64,000 nucleotides of DNA from Anaerolineales bacterium (lineage in GTDB: Bacteria; Chloroflexota; Anaerolineae; 4572-78; J111): positions 62,001 through 126,000 of the forward strand of contig JACKAU010000020.1 in the NCBI GenBank assembly GCA_020634855.1, read 5' to 3'. Below are positions 16,937-26,214 of this stretch, one piece after another. Within the stretch, counting starts at the first letter, position 1; each line of letters begins with the position of its first letter. A program made the position numbers and the translations under genes. The notes beneath the pieces were generated by a model. That model was not told the origin of the DNA. It made no database searches and worked only from the letters and a program-made list of their open reading frames with translations.

Positions 16937-17035
16937 ATTGGTAGGATTGCCTAAATAAGTCTATTGAATTCGTACTTTAACTGTGATACACTAAGAAGAG
17001 TGGGAAAATATTAAATAGTTTTAGAGGAGCATAGG

Positions 17036-17506
17036 ATGTCAACACATAAATCACTCAACGATAATGTCAAAACTCGTTATAATAACCTTGTGGCTGAGGT
17101 AGATGGGTTTCGACGCCAGTTCAATAATCTTCATGCCGAAACGAAAGCCAAATACCGCGAGGCGCTGGATACGTTAGATGCACAATATGAGGCGCTTAAA
17201 ACCAAGTTTGCCCATTTGAGCGAAACTGGCGGCAGCGCCCTCGAACAGCGTGAAAATGAGTTTGAAATTTATCTGACAGAAATGGAAGAGCATTTCCATG
17301 GAATTACAACCACCATTCAAGGCGATGGCTCGATAGGCTGGCCCGAGGGCCAAGCGGCTAGTGACCCTCAAGACTCCATCGGTTGGGCCGAAGGCCAAGG
17401 CCATACCCAGGATGACACCTCAGAGGGCTGGGCTGAAGGCCAAAGTAAGACTCATAAGGCCGGTACCTCAGAAGGTTGGGCTGAAGGCTATCAGGATCGA
17501 TCTTAA
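17036..17506 (+). CDS. Coiled-coil protein with C-terminal GWAEG repeats
   Basis: The product has 156 residues. Residues 1-95 are charged and helical with a heptad character, suggesting a coiled coil. The C-terminal 60 residues hold four copies of a 15-16-residue repeat centred on GW(A/P)EG (Trp at about 102, 117, 132 and 148) in a Gly/Ser/Asp-rich linker. No signal peptide or membrane helix is seen. GAGGAG precedes the ATG. The family was not recognised; regularly spaced GWAEG motifs suggest a multivalent ligand- or partner-binding tail. Confidence 0.75.
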   Translation: MSTHKSLNDNVKTRYNNLVAEVDGFRRQFNNLHAETKAKYREALDTLDAQYEALKTKFAHLSETGGSALEQRENEFEIYLTEMEEHFHGITTTIQGDGSIGWPEGQAASDPQDSIGWAEGQGHTQDDTSEGWAEGQSKTHKAGTSEGWAEGYQDRS

Positions 17507-17559
17507 GGATCGTATAGCTCATCAGGTAACCGGTGCTAACGCGCCGGTCAACTGATCGG

Positions 17560-18513
17560 ATGAATGAGCGGCTTGTGACAAACCATACCCGTCAAGAGCC
17601 GGCCCAATTTCAAGAATCGATTTCCCCCCAGCAGCATGTCTTCGTTGTTCTCAATCCTATCGCCGGAAACGTAAACCTAGAAGAAGTCTATCGTTACCTT
17701 GAACGGTTCATGACCGAGCAAAAGTGGTCGTATGAATTTTATGAAACCACAGGCCACACCGATCTGGGGGCTGTAGTACAGGAAAAGATCAAGGCCGGCG
17801 CTACCCTGGTCATCGCTGTTGGCGGCGACGGCACGCTTTCTGAAGTGGCTAACGGCCTGGTCCATAGCCCGGTCCCGCTGGCTCTTATTCCTTTGGGTAC
17901 GGGAAATGTGATTGCCCACGAGTTAGGGATTCCGCTAAACCTTGATGAGGCCTGTCAACTCCTTATTCGGGATCATAAAATCAGGCATTTGGATGTCATG
18001 CAGGTCGGGAGTCGCTATTTTATCTCTCACATCAGCATGGGCGTTTATTCCTTGATTGTTGAAGAGATCAAACCGGACCAAAAGCGCCGATTTGGACGGA
18101 TGATTTACCTTTGGGAAGCGATCAGAAAACTGATGGGGAAAAATAGCTGGCGCTTTGAGGTTCAAGTGGATGAGCAGACGCTGTCTGTTCGAGCCTCGTT
18201 GATTCTGGTGGCCAATGCCGGCTCGGTGGGGCTGTACGCTTTACAATGGGGCCAGCATATTAGCCCCGATGATCAGCATTTGACGGTGTGTATTATCAAG
18301 GGCCGCTCTATAATCGCCTATTTGAACCTGTTGTGGAATATGGCTCGTAACCGGCATTACCTTGACGAGAATATGATCTATCTTAATGCCCGGCAAAAAA
18401 TTTCGATAAAGACCGCCCAACCTTTGCCGGTTCGAGCTGACGGCGATATTATTGGCCGGTCACAGGTTGAAATCCAAGTTGTTCCGGCCGCAGTCCGCAT
18501 CTTGACCCGTTAA
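17560..18513 (+). CDS. Diacylglycerol kinase-like lipid kinase (YegS/BmrU family)
   Basis: About 317 residues. The catalytic domain of DAGK-type lipid kinases is clear: VLNPIAGN near the start, the nucleotide-binding AVGGDGTLSEVANGL, and PLALIPLGTGNVIAHELGIP. The C-terminal half has the beta-rich fold ending in LPVRADGDIIG. It would phosphorylate a lipid (diacylglycerol, sphingoid or undecaprenol type) at the membrane surface with ATP. A GTG at 17533 is an alternative start. It converges with the RsbW-like gene, and the stops are seven bases apart within a small hairpin. Confidence 0.9.
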   Translation: MNERLVTNHTRQEPAQFQESISPQQHVFVVLNPIAGNVNLEEVYRYLERFMTEQKWSYEFYETTGHTDLGAVVQEKIKAGATLVIAVGGDGTLSEVANGLVHSPVPLALIPLGTGNVIAHELGIPLNLDEACQLLIRDHKIRHLDVMQVGSRYFISHISMGVYSLIVEEIKPDQKRRFGRMIYLWEAIRKLMGKNSWRFEVQVDEQTLSVRASLILVANAGSVGLYALQWGQHISPDDQHLTVCIIKGRSIIAYLNLLWNMARNRHYLDENMIYLNARQKISIKTAQPLPVRADGDIIGRSQVEIQVVPAAVRILTR

Positions 18514-18520
18514 ACGCCGT

Positions 18521-18961
18521 TTATCCGGCGGCGTTGCTGCTATGAAATACGTTCCGCCAGACCATTATCAAGCAGTTACCCCCGGTGAGTGGCTTTTCAT
18601 AGCGCATTTCATCCAGCGCTTGTCTAATTAGGGTCAGCCCCATCCCCCCCGGTGAACGTAAGGGGGCCGGAACGGATAAATCAGGCGGCGGCGCCAGGGT
18701 GGGATCAAACGAAAATGCTTTATCGCTTATCTGACCAACCAGATCGGCTTTTTCTTGTTTGAGGACCACTTCAAGCACTCCCGGCCGGTTTTGGTAACCA
18801 TGCTCCAGCACATTGGCCGCCGCCTCATCAATCGCTAGCCGTACCCGAGCGATTAGCTCCGGGTCAAGACCAAATTTGTCCCCCGTTTCTTCAATAAACT
18901 GGCGAACCTCGATCAAATCTTTTTTGGTGGCAGTGAGTGATAACGATGCGCTTAGCGGCAT
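18521..18961 (-). CDS. RsbW-like anti-sigma/ATP-binding protein
   Basis: This 146-residue GHKL ATPase resembles anti-sigma serine kinases of the RsbW/SpoIIAB type. The N-box is RLAIDEAAANVLEHGY and the G-box is GGMGLTLIRQALDEM. In the partner-switching scheme it binds a sigma factor or another target and phosphorylates a STAS antagonist. The STAS gene lies directly upstream on the same strand, with the SpoIIE phosphatase beyond it, so the three form a set. No sigma factor gene is nearby. Confidence 0.88.
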   Translation of the reverse strand: MPLSASLSLTATKKDLIEVRQFIEETGDKFGLDPELIARVRLAIDEAAANVLEHGYQNRPGVLEVVLKQEKADLVGQISDKAFSFDPTLAPPPDLSVPAPLRSPGGMGLTLIRQALDEMRYEKPLTGGNCLIMVWRNVFHSSNAAG

Positions 18962-19013
18962 AGATCCTTTAATCTCGGTAACAACGATGTTTAGTGAGTT
19001 GAAGGGCGTTCAA

Positions 19014-19427
19014 TTAATTAAAGGAGTTTACAGCGGCTTTGGCGTTGGTATGGATCTCCAAAAACATGTCAAAACCCGACGTCGAAAGCGTGCGCTTCAC
19101 GTCGCGAGACGGATTGAGCAGTTTAAGATAGGGTGATTTGTAGCTGCCGTCCAGAATGCCCCTTTTCATTTTTTTCTGGGTTTCTTCAGAGGCGCCGGCA
19201 TTGAGTAGATCAAAAATGTTGTGAAGGGCGCGTAACCCGGCGCTGCTCATATACTTCACCTTGGTTAGGTCGAGTAGTAGATAATGAGACCCCGCCTGAT
19301 AAGCCGATTTGGCCTGGGCTTGGAGTTCTTCATAGGAAGAATTGTCAATATCTCCTACAAGATGAAACACCGTAACCGGTACCTGACCTTGTTCTTGGGA
19401 AACTGTAATTTTTAATGGTGATGCCAT
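19014..19427 (-). CDS. STAS-domain anti-sigma factor antagonist
   Basis: A 137-residue STAS protein of the RsbV/SpoIIAA type. The core is TVFHLVGDIDNSSYEELQAQ, followed by YLLLDLTKVKYMSSAGLRALHNIFDLL. The Ser pair in MSSAG is the expected phosphorylation site. An insertion after the core (ASEETQKKMKRGILDGSYKSP) makes it slightly longer than typical RsbV. It should release the target of the RsbW-like protein when dephosphorylated by the adjacent SpoIIE-type phosphatase. Confidence 0.9.
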   Translation of the reverse strand: MASPLKITVSQEQGQVPVTVFHLVGDIDNSSYEELQAQAKSAYQAGSHYLLLDLTKVKYMSSAGLRALHNIFDLLNAGASEETQKKMKRGILDGSYKSPYLKLLNPSRDVKRTLSTSGFDMFLEIHTNAKAAVNSFN

Positions 19428-19452
19428 GATTTAACCCCCCTCAATAATAATA

Positions 19453-20664
19453 TTAGTTGCAGTCAGTTAAACGCCGAACGGCTATCATCGTAATATCGTC
19501 CGATTGATTAGAGCTGCCCATATAGGTGTCTACGCTGGCGGCAATAAGTTCCAGCAGGGCCGCGGCCGAGGCGATCGGTTTATTTAGCAGTGCTTCTAAT
19601 CGATGTTCTGAAAACATCTGCCCCTCCGGATTAAAAGCCTCGGTAATGCCATCCGTATAGGCCAGCAAAGTATCTCCTGGGTGGAGCCATATTTCCCTGA
19701 TGTTAAATTTAATACCCGGAATAATGCCGATGACCGGATTGGTAATGTCAAGTCTGTGTATATCCCCCTTTGAACTCAAGATAAGGGGAGGCTCTTGCCC
19801 GGCGTTGGTGTACACCATTCGGCCGGTCATGGGATCAAGCAATCCAAAAAAAAGAGTCGAAAACATATTGGCCTGCTGGTGATTGTGGCAGATATAATTG
19901 TTGGTGAGCGTAACGGCCTTTTCCACCACAACGGCTTCCGGTTCTAAACTGTTGGCTGCCGCCGCCGATAAATCGGTATGAATAAAATCGTCGAGGTTAG
20001 CCACCGCCCGAATTAAACTGCGAAAAAGGGTCATAAACAGAGCCGCTCCAACGCCCTTTCCACAGACATCGCCTAAAACCACCCCGATTTTCTCCTGTCG
20101 AGACAGCCAGAAGGCATCATAAAAATCGCCGGCTACTTCTTTCGCGGCTTGAAAATGAGCGGCAATCTCCCAACCCGGTGGTTGAGGTAACGAGTCTGGC
20201 AGAAAACTGCGCTGAATCCGCTGGCCAATTTGTAGTTCACGCTCTAACCCCCGCAGATAAAGCTGTTCGTTATCTCGCAAACGCTTTTTTTCTAAGCAGG
20301 CCTCTACTCTGGCTTTGAATAAAACCGGATCAAATGATTTGGGCAAATAATCTTCCGCCCCCAGTTCAATTCCTTTGACCACCTGCTCCATTTCGGTTTC
20401 GGCCGAGATAACAATAACCGGAATATTCCGTAAAACTTTATCCCGTTTCATTGTTTCCAAAACCTGAAAACCATCCATTTCCGGCATCACAATATCGAGC
20501 AGTACCAAATCAATGGCTTGTGCCCGTAATATTTCTAGGGCTTGCCGTCCGTTTTCGGCCATCTCAACGGTATGGCCCAAGTTTTTGATCCCGAAAGCCA
20601 TTTTCATGCGATTAGTTTTATGGTCATCAACAATCAGGACACAACCGGGTTTTGCATCACTCAT
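19453..20664 (-). CDS. Response regulator with SpoIIE/RsbU phosphatase output
   Basis: About 403 residues from ATG 20664; a TTG 12 bases upstream is possible. An N-terminal receiver has VLIVDDHKTNRMKMAFG, phospho-Asp in LVLLDIVMPEMDG, and AEDYLPKSFDP. A short coiled linker leads to a PP2C-like SpoIIE domain (AAKEVAGDFYDAF, VVLGDVCGKGVGAALFM, LAYTDGITEAFN, DDITMIAVRR). Phosphorylation of the receiver should switch phosphatase activity toward the adjacent STAS protein. It links two-component signalling to partner switching. Confidence 0.93.
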   Translation of the reverse strand: MSDAKPGCVLIVDDHKTNRMKMAFGIKNLGHTVEMAENGRQALEILRAQAIDLVLLDIVMPEMDGFQVLETMKRDKVLRNIPVIVISAETEMEQVVKGIELGAEDYLPKSFDPVLFKARVEACLEKKRLRDNEQLYLRGLERELQIGQRIQRSFLPDSLPQPPGWEIAAHFQAAKEVAGDFYDAFWLSRQEKIGVVLGDVCGKGVGAALFMTLFRSLIRAVANLDDFIHTDLSAAAANSLEPEAVVVEKAVTLTNNYICHNHQQANMFSTLFFGLLDPMTGRMVYTNAGQEPPLILSSKGDIHRLDITNPVIGIIPGIKFNIREIWLHPGDTLLAYTDGITEAFNPEGQMFSEHRLEALLNKPIASAAALLELIAASVDTYMGSSNQSDDITMIAVRRLTDCN

Positions 20665-20832
20665 GTATTTATTCAACGCTACATCTAATATTCAAAAACC
20701 TTAACAAGACTTTGGGCAAAGTCCTTAGATAAACACCGCTAAATCATATTTGTAACATCTGTGAACTTAAATGAGAGGGTCTTATTTGAAAGGTATTATG
20801 CAATAAATCCGGAGTTTAGGGAAATATCTTTT

Positions 20833-22863
20833 CTAACGGGGTACTTCTACAACAACTTGGGTTCCCTGACCTACACTGGATTTTATTTGGCAGCGGCCGC
20901 CCAGCGCTTCGGTGCGTTCGATCATCGTGACCAAGCCCCAATGTTGCTGTTCACTGGGCTTCATTTGCGAGGCCGGATCAAAACCTTGCCCATCATCGCT
21001 GATTGCCATGCGCACCCGGCCATTTTGCGAAGAAACCTGGATTATGACCCGTTCAGCCTGGGCATGTTTGGCCACGTTGGTCAATGCTTCTTGGGCAATG
21101 CGAAACAAGGTGTCTTCAACCGGCGTTGCCAGACGCGGCGTAATTTCATCGCCATCGATCTTAACGTAAAATTCGGTTCGTGAGGCAAGTTTATTGCCGT
21201 ACCAGCGCAGCGCTGCCACAATGCCGTAATCATCCAGTACCGACGGCCGCAGCGTAGCCATGACATCGCGAATTCGTTCGGCGGTTTGGGCGACCAGGGT
21301 CAACGAGTCTTCCAGGCGGGTGCGTACGATGTCAGGGACGTGACTGGTCGGTTTAGCCAGTTGGGTTGAAATCAAGTTGAGATTGAGATCCAACGCGGTC
21401 AGGCTCTGTCCAATTTGATCATGCAGTTCCCGGGCCAAGGTTTTGCGTTCGGCCTCTTGGGCTTCGGCCAATTGCCGGGTTAAAGCCCGCAGTTGCTCGC
21501 GCTGCTGCTTGACCGCTTCCAGCAGATGATCTTTTTCATGTTCGGCCTGCAAGCGGACGGTAATATCTTGTCCTATAGCCAGCAGTCCAACAACCTCTCC
21601 GTGAGGATCTTTGAGGGTTTTATCGTACCATTCAATTTGCCGCTGCGTTCCATCTTTGGTGATGATGGGGCTGATGTTTCCCAGCGTTCGGATTTCATTT
21701 AAGGCTTCTTTGAAAGCTGCTCTCGTTTTAGCTTTGTGTTCGTCGGGGATAAAGGTTTCAATCCAATCTTCACCGCCGACGTTAGTTAACGTATAACCGG
21801 AAACCTGCTCCATATAGCGATTGAAGCGCACGATACGACCTTGGGTATCAAGCACTAAAATGATGACCTGGGCGGTTTCAATTAGCCCTTCGGCAAAGTC
21901 GCGTTCGCGCTGCAAGGCTTCCTTCATGTCCTGCAGTTCGGTGATGTCCCGATTCATACCGACCAGCCCCTTTAGATGACCTTGGGTGTCGTGGAACGGG
22001 ATTTTTGTGGTTAAGACCCAGCGCCGGCTACCCGAGTCATGGTCAAGAATGGGTTCGCGATGACTGACCAAAGGTTGACCGGTGGTGAAGATGTCCTGTT
22101 CAGACTCAAAATATTGCCCGGCCAGTTCCGGCGCAGTAAACTCAAACTCCGTCTTGCCAATGACTTCATCTTTTGAGCCTGCCCCAAGCTGGCGTCGCAG
22201 CGCCTCATTGACCAGTAAATAGCGACTTTTGACATCTTTGACGTAGATATAATCAGGTAGATTATCAATCAGGGTGAGCAGTAAATTTCGTTCGTCATCC
22301 AGCATTACCCGTATCTGTTTGCTTTCGGTAATGTCGGTGCAAGTTCCAATCCACTCCTCAAGGTCGTCAGGATAGTTAAAAATCGGTACGCCTCTAACCC
22401 GAAAATCGCGATAGACGGCGTCGTGTCTCAGGATGCGGAATTCAAGCTCAAACGGCTTTTGAGCCTCGATGGCCTGCTGCCAAATCTGTTGTACGTGGGG
22501 AACGTCATCGGGGTGAAGTGTATTGAGCCACCCTTTACCTAGCAATGTTTCTTTGCTGCATCCGGCAAACTCCTGCCAAGTGGGGATTTCATCAACTACC
22601 CGACCGGTCGGGTCCGTACGCCAGACAATTTGAGCGGTAGCCGTTACCAGCGACCGATAGCGCCGTTCGCTGGCTCTTAATTCGGCTTCGGTTTGGCGGA
22701 CCATCTCCTCCGGACGGATTAGGACGATCTGTTTGTTACCTAAGATAGTGGCGTCGATCTCACCGTGTTGTAACGCTTCAATAATCGCTTCCGCTCTTGA
22801 TAACCGTGATGCCAACTCCTCGTAACTCAGCTCAAACTGTTCCATAGAGTGCGTCCTAACCAT
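20833..22863 (-). CDS. Multi-PAS sensor histidine kinase
   Basis: A 676-residue soluble kinase. An N-terminal helical segment precedes three PAS units, at about residues 68-185 (ending GTCTDITESKQ), 195-310 (ending GMNRDITELQDMK) and 320-440 (ending IGQDITVRLQAE). HisKA_3 follows, with the phospho-His in LARELHDQIGQSLTALDLNLN, then an HATPase (LTNVAKHAQAERV, DDGQGFD). Its start overlaps the end of the KaiB-like gene by eight bases, so the two are translationally coupled. It is probably the kinase for the receiver-SpoIIE protein or a nearby LuxR regulator. Confidence 0.93.
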   Translation of the reverse strand: MVRTHSMEQFELSYEELASRLSRAEAIIEALQHGEIDATILGNKQIVLIRPEEMVRQTEAELRASERRYRSLVTATAQIVWRTDPTGRVVDEIPTWQEFAGCSKETLLGKGWLNTLHPDDVPHVQQIWQQAIEAQKPFELEFRILRHDAVYRDFRVRGVPIFNYPDDLEEWIGTCTDITESKQIRVMLDDERNLLLTLIDNLPDYIYVKDVKSRYLLVNEALRRQLGAGSKDEVIGKTEFEFTAPELAGQYFESEQDIFTTGQPLVSHREPILDHDSGSRRWVLTTKIPFHDTQGHLKGLVGMNRDITELQDMKEALQRERDFAEGLIETAQVIILVLDTQGRIVRFNRYMEQVSGYTLTNVGGEDWIETFIPDEHKAKTRAAFKEALNEIRTLGNISPIITKDGTQRQIEWYDKTLKDPHGEVVGLLAIGQDITVRLQAEHEKDHLLEAVKQQREQLRALTRQLAEAQEAERKTLARELHDQIGQSLTALDLNLNLISTQLAKPTSHVPDIVRTRLEDSLTLVAQTAERIRDVMATLRPSVLDDYGIVAALRWYGNKLASRTEFYVKIDGDEITPRLATPVEDTLFRIAQEALTNVAKHAQAERVIIQVSSQNGRVRMAISDDGQGFDPASQMKPSEQQHWGLVTMIERTEALGGRCQIKSSVGQGTQVVVEVPR

Positions 22864-23155
22864 TTAGCCTCAATGCATCCAACACTCGTTGCGTATTACT
22901 CAAATTCCCAATAATCGTCACCTCTGGCCTGGGAGCGACCAGAACAAGCATTGGTGTAACCAAAACATGGTTTCTAACTGCGGCCTCAACGTTCTCTAGG
23001 ACATCGATGACCTCCAATTGGTGGCGTCCGTTAAGGTAGTTATCGCAGATGTGCTTGAGATTAATCTTGGCTAGATAGGAGTTTCGCTCATCGCCCGCTA
23101 CAAATAAGCGGAGAATATAATTTGTCTCTGACCGATACGGCTCATTCATCGACAT
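22856..23155 (-). CDS. kaiB: KaiB-like thioredoxin-fold protein
   Basis: The 99-residue protein matches KaiB in length and in conserved blocks: YILRLFVAGDERNSYLAKIN near the start, NGRHQLEVIDVLENVEAA, then VTPMLVLVAPRPEVTIIGNLS and the C-terminal RVLDAL. In cyanobacteria KaiB is a clock component, and the kinase SasA carries a KaiB-like sensor domain. Here a separate KaiB-like gene overlaps a PAS histidine kinase gene, and no kaiA or kaiC is visible. A stress or signalling role is more likely than a complete clock. Met3 is an alternative start. Confidence 0.88.
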   Translation of the reverse strand: MSMNEPYRSETNYILRLFVAGDERNSYLAKINLKHICDNYLNGRHQLEVIDVLENVEAAVRNHVLVTPMLVLVAPRPEVTIIGNLSNTQRVLDALRLNG

Positions 23156-23562
23156 ATTTTTGCCGGCTTTTCTTGATTATTTTGGCGGGTTAGGGCGGCT
23201 ATACCCCTAAGGAAGATCCTCATCACCCGCGAAAAGCATATCACTGCTTCTGCTATTCGCCAAATTATTTATATCTATTCCTGCCAGGTGATCTCTCTAT
23301 ATTTAATGAAGCAGCCAGCCCATCAACAGTATAAAGTAAAAACCAGGCCGCATGCGCTAGACATTTGTGGAGTATTTTTACTGGTCAACTATCTAGTTGA
23401 GCTTATTAACGTGACCATCTCCACCTGCGTGGCCTGGTTAAACTCTGCCACCGGTTGCTTCTCTGCTATCGAACCGATTTCCGCTATTTCCTAATTATCA
23501 ATTATCGGTTACTATCCTCCGAAACAGAGCAGTTATCGTATTCTCATGCCTCAGGAGGACGT
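23156..23562. other. Intergenic region, nothing clear
   Basis: This is the divergent space between the KaiB-like gene and the nucleotidyltransferase. Short open frames exist but lack ribosome sites and family features. It must hold promoters for both sides; none was assigned. Confidence 0.4.
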
Positions 23563-24348
23563 ATGGAAAAGCATCATCAAGAATCAATTGATAAATTTAT
23601 AGCGATATATAAAAACGACCCTACTATCTTAGCCATACTCTTAGGCGGATCAATCGCTCATGGTTTTGCACAGACCGATGCTGATATTGATGTTTGTCTT
23701 ATTGTGGATGCCGCAGAATTTCAACGGCGAAAGGCAGCCAACACGTTGGCCTTTAGTTTATGGGATATCTGTACGTATGACAATGGCTATATTGATTGTA
23801 AGGTGGTAGACCTGGACTTTTTAACCCAGATCGCCCAACACGGCAGCGACCCGGCCCGCTATGCCTTTCAGGATTGTCAGGTGCTTTTTTCCAAATTAGA
23901 TCACCTTCAGAAATTATTGACCCAAATCGTGGTTTATCCCAAAGATAAAATCGATGAAAGAAGAAAACGATTTGCTTCTCAACTGCTGGCCTGGAAATGG
24001 TACTACAGCGAAGCCCTCAAGAAACAAAACACCTATTTAGTTTTTCTATCATTACAGAAGATGGTTCTGTTCTCGAGCCGGATCGTTCTTAATGAGAACG
24101 AACTGTTGTATCCGTATCACAAATGGCTGTTGAAAGTGCTGGAGACGGCCGATAAAAAGCCGGCCGGTTTTCTTGAAAAGATTAATAACTTATTTGAAAA
24201 CCATACCCTTGAGCGCGTAAACCACTTTTGCCTGGAAGTTTTGGCGTTCATCAACTTTACCGAACAAACGGTCGATTGGCCCAATTACTTCTTAAAAGAC
24301 AGTGAGCAAAATTGGTTGGCGCATGAACCCCCCGTTGATGATTTGTAA
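23563..24348 (+). CDS. Nucleotidyltransferase-domain protein
   Basis: A 261-residue protein whose start, ATG 23563, has AGGAGG five bases upstream; the longer open frame has no support. The N-terminal segment ILAILLGGSIAHGFAQTDAD followed by IDVCLIVD is the GGS...DxD signature of the polymerase-beta/KNTase fold. The rest is helical, as in aminoglycoside-type nucleotidyltransferases and related proteins. It may transfer a nucleotide to a small molecule or protein. No antitoxin partner is visible, and the substrate is unknown. Confidence 0.8.
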   Translation: MEKHHQESIDKFIAIYKNDPTILAILLGGSIAHGFAQTDADIDVCLIVDAAEFQRRKAANTLAFSLWDICTYDNGYIDCKVVDLDFLTQIAQHGSDPARYAFQDCQVLFSKLDHLQKLLTQIVVYPKDKIDERRKRFASQLLAWKWYYSEALKKQNTYLVFLSLQKMVLFSSRIVLNENELLYPYHKWLLKVLETADKKPAGFLEKINNLFENHTLERVNHFCLEVLAFINFTEQTVDWPNYFLKDSEQNWLAHEPPVDDL

Positions 24349-24374
24349 ATGGGCAAATTGAAATTTTATGCGGC

Positions 24375-25337
24375 TTAGGGCGAGGTTTGTCTGGCGGCTT
24401 CTCGCAGCCGTTCCACATCACGCATCGGCGGCAGGCCAAAGAGCCGTTTGTACTCCCGATTGAAGTGCGAGGAGTCGCTATACCCCACCGAGAAGGCCGC
24501 GCTGGTGGCGTCGATGTCTTCGCCGAGCATCAGGCGGCGGGCCTCCTGGAGCCGGAGCTGCTTTTGAAACTGCAAGGGCGTCATCGCGGTGACGGCTTTG
24601 AAATGGTGGTGGAACCCCGAAACACTCATACCGACCTCCTGGGCGACGTCATCAATGCGCAGCGGTTGGTCGAAGCTTTTGCGGAGCCGCTCGATGGCTC
24701 TGGCGATGGGGGGCGTGAAGCCTGACATAATAGCGATATGACGCAGCCGATCACCTTGGCGCCCCATCAGCAGGCGGTAGATAATTTCTCGGTTGATCAG
24801 CGGCGAAAGGATCGGCGCTTCGCTTGGCGTGTCGATAAGCCGGACTAAGCGCACCACCGCGTCCAACAAAGTCGCATCTATCGTCGTTACGATAAGCGCT
24901 TTGGCGTCGGCATCGCTGGGCGGCGCGGTGTGTCCCGTCTCGGTCATCACCGAGCCGACGAGGGTGGGATCCAAGGCTAAGCGAAAACAGAGATACGGCC
25001 GCTCTTTTGAGGCTTCGATAATCCGACTGGTAACGGGCAGTTCGACCGTGCCCAGACAATAATGATAGGGGTCGTACCGATAGTGCTCCTCGCCCAGATA
25101 GAGCTCTTTGCTGCCTTGAGCAATAACAGCCAAAGCCGGGTCGGCTATCCCATGCCCCATCTCCGTGGGCGAGGAATGGCGGTAGAGGCGAATGCCTGGC
25201 AGCGGCTCCACATTTCCCTCTTCGCGGATGGCCCGATTGATACGCTCCACCAGCTCGTCTCTGTTGGCCTGCGCCCTTTGCTCATCACGCTCTGCCTGTT
25301 GAGAATTTGATGAATTTAGTGCTGCTGCTTCACCCAT
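24375..25337 (-). CDS. AraC-family transcriptional regulator
   Basis: About 320 residues from ATG 25337, with AGAGGA upstream; a TTG at 25388 would add 17 residues. Residues ~45-190 form an AraC-type N-terminal sensor (LPGIRLYRHSSPTEMGHGIADPALAVIAQGSKELYLGEE). The C-terminus carries two helix-turn-helices (LRIDDVAQEVGMSVSGFHHHF and DATSAAFSVGYSDSSHFNREYKRLFG). Regulators of this subgroup often lie divergent from an aldo/keto reductase or dehydrogenase gene. That neighbour is present here but broken. Confidence 0.93.
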   Translation of the reverse strand: MGEAAALNSSNSQQAERDEQRAQANRDELVERINRAIREEGNVEPLPGIRLYRHSSPTEMGHGIADPALAVIAQGSKELYLGEEHYRYDPYHYCLGTVELPVTSRIIEASKERPYLCFRLALDPTLVGSVMTETGHTAPPSDADAKALIVTTIDATLLDAVVRLVRLIDTPSEAPILSPLINREIIYRLLMGRQGDRLRHIAIMSGFTPPIARAIERLRKSFDQPLRIDDVAQEVGMSVSGFHHHFKAVTAMTPLQFQKQLRLQEARRLMLGEDIDATSAAFSVGYSDSSHFNREYKRLFGLPPMRDVERLREAARQTSP

Positions 25338-25465
25338 TTTTACACATTCCTCTGAGGTTTTACAGAATCGTACAATGATCTTCGACAATTATTATATCAT
25401 CCCGCCCGCTAAGATGCTAGACTATAGCTAAATCAAACGAAGTATGCTTACAGTCAGGAGATAAA

Positions 25466-26064
25466 AATGCAGAAACGACAACTTGGCAACAGCAATTTAG
25501 AAGTCTCGGCGCTCGGGCTGGGCTGTATGCGGATGACCTTAAGGCAAAGTCAAACACTTTGGCCTGTCTGAGTCGAACGCCGAGCAGATCCGCCGGGCGC
25601 ACGCGGTACAACCCGTCACCGCGCTACAAAGCGAATATTCAATCTGGTGGACCCCAATTGAAGAAGAAATTTTGCCGACCTGCGAAGAACTGGGCATCGG
25701 TCTGGTCCCCTACAGCCCGCTGGGTCGCGGCTACTTGACCGGCAAGATTGACGAAAATCAGACCTTCGCCGATAACGACATTCGCAAAGGCAATCCTCGC
25801 TTTACGACGGAGGCCATCAGAGCCAACCGCGTGGTGGTTGAATTGCTGGAGCGGATAGGGACAGAAAAGGGAGCCACGCCCGCCCAGATTGCCCTGGTCT
25901 AGCTGCTGGCCCAAAAACCGTGGATCGTGCCTATTCCCGGCTCGCGCAAGCTCGAACGCCTCGATGAAAACATCGGCGCGGCGGCCATCGAATTAACGGC
26001 CCAGGATCTCCATGAAATCAAAGCAGCCATGGCTCAAATTACAGTGATTGGTCACCGCTATTAA
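25466..26064 (+). pseudogene. Decayed aldo/keto reductase gene
   Basis: A normal aldo/keto reductase start (MQKRQLGNSNLEVSALGLGC) begins at 25466 after a CAGGAG site. Around 25530-25545 the sequence jumps, in a different frame, to the second half of the enzyme (GKVKHFGLSESNAEQIRRAH), so roughly the middle third, with the catalytic Tyr and Lys, is missing. Later the frame is cut by TAG at 25900-25902 where the family has Trp (ALV-stop-LLAQKPW). The C-terminus continues to 26064 (SRKLERLDENIGAA...). A deletion with frame change plus a nonsense change make it non-functional. It lies divergent from the AraC gene. Confidence 0.88.
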
Positions 26065-26214
26065 CCCAGGCAGTAAGGAATAAGGAGGCAGGAGTAAAGT
26101 CTTTCATTCCCTTAATCCCTACTACCTACCCCCCTTACCCTCGGTTTGAACATATAAGGCGGCAACTTAAGTGGTTAACACAACGAATTATTTCACCCAA
26201 GGAAGTTTATAAAA

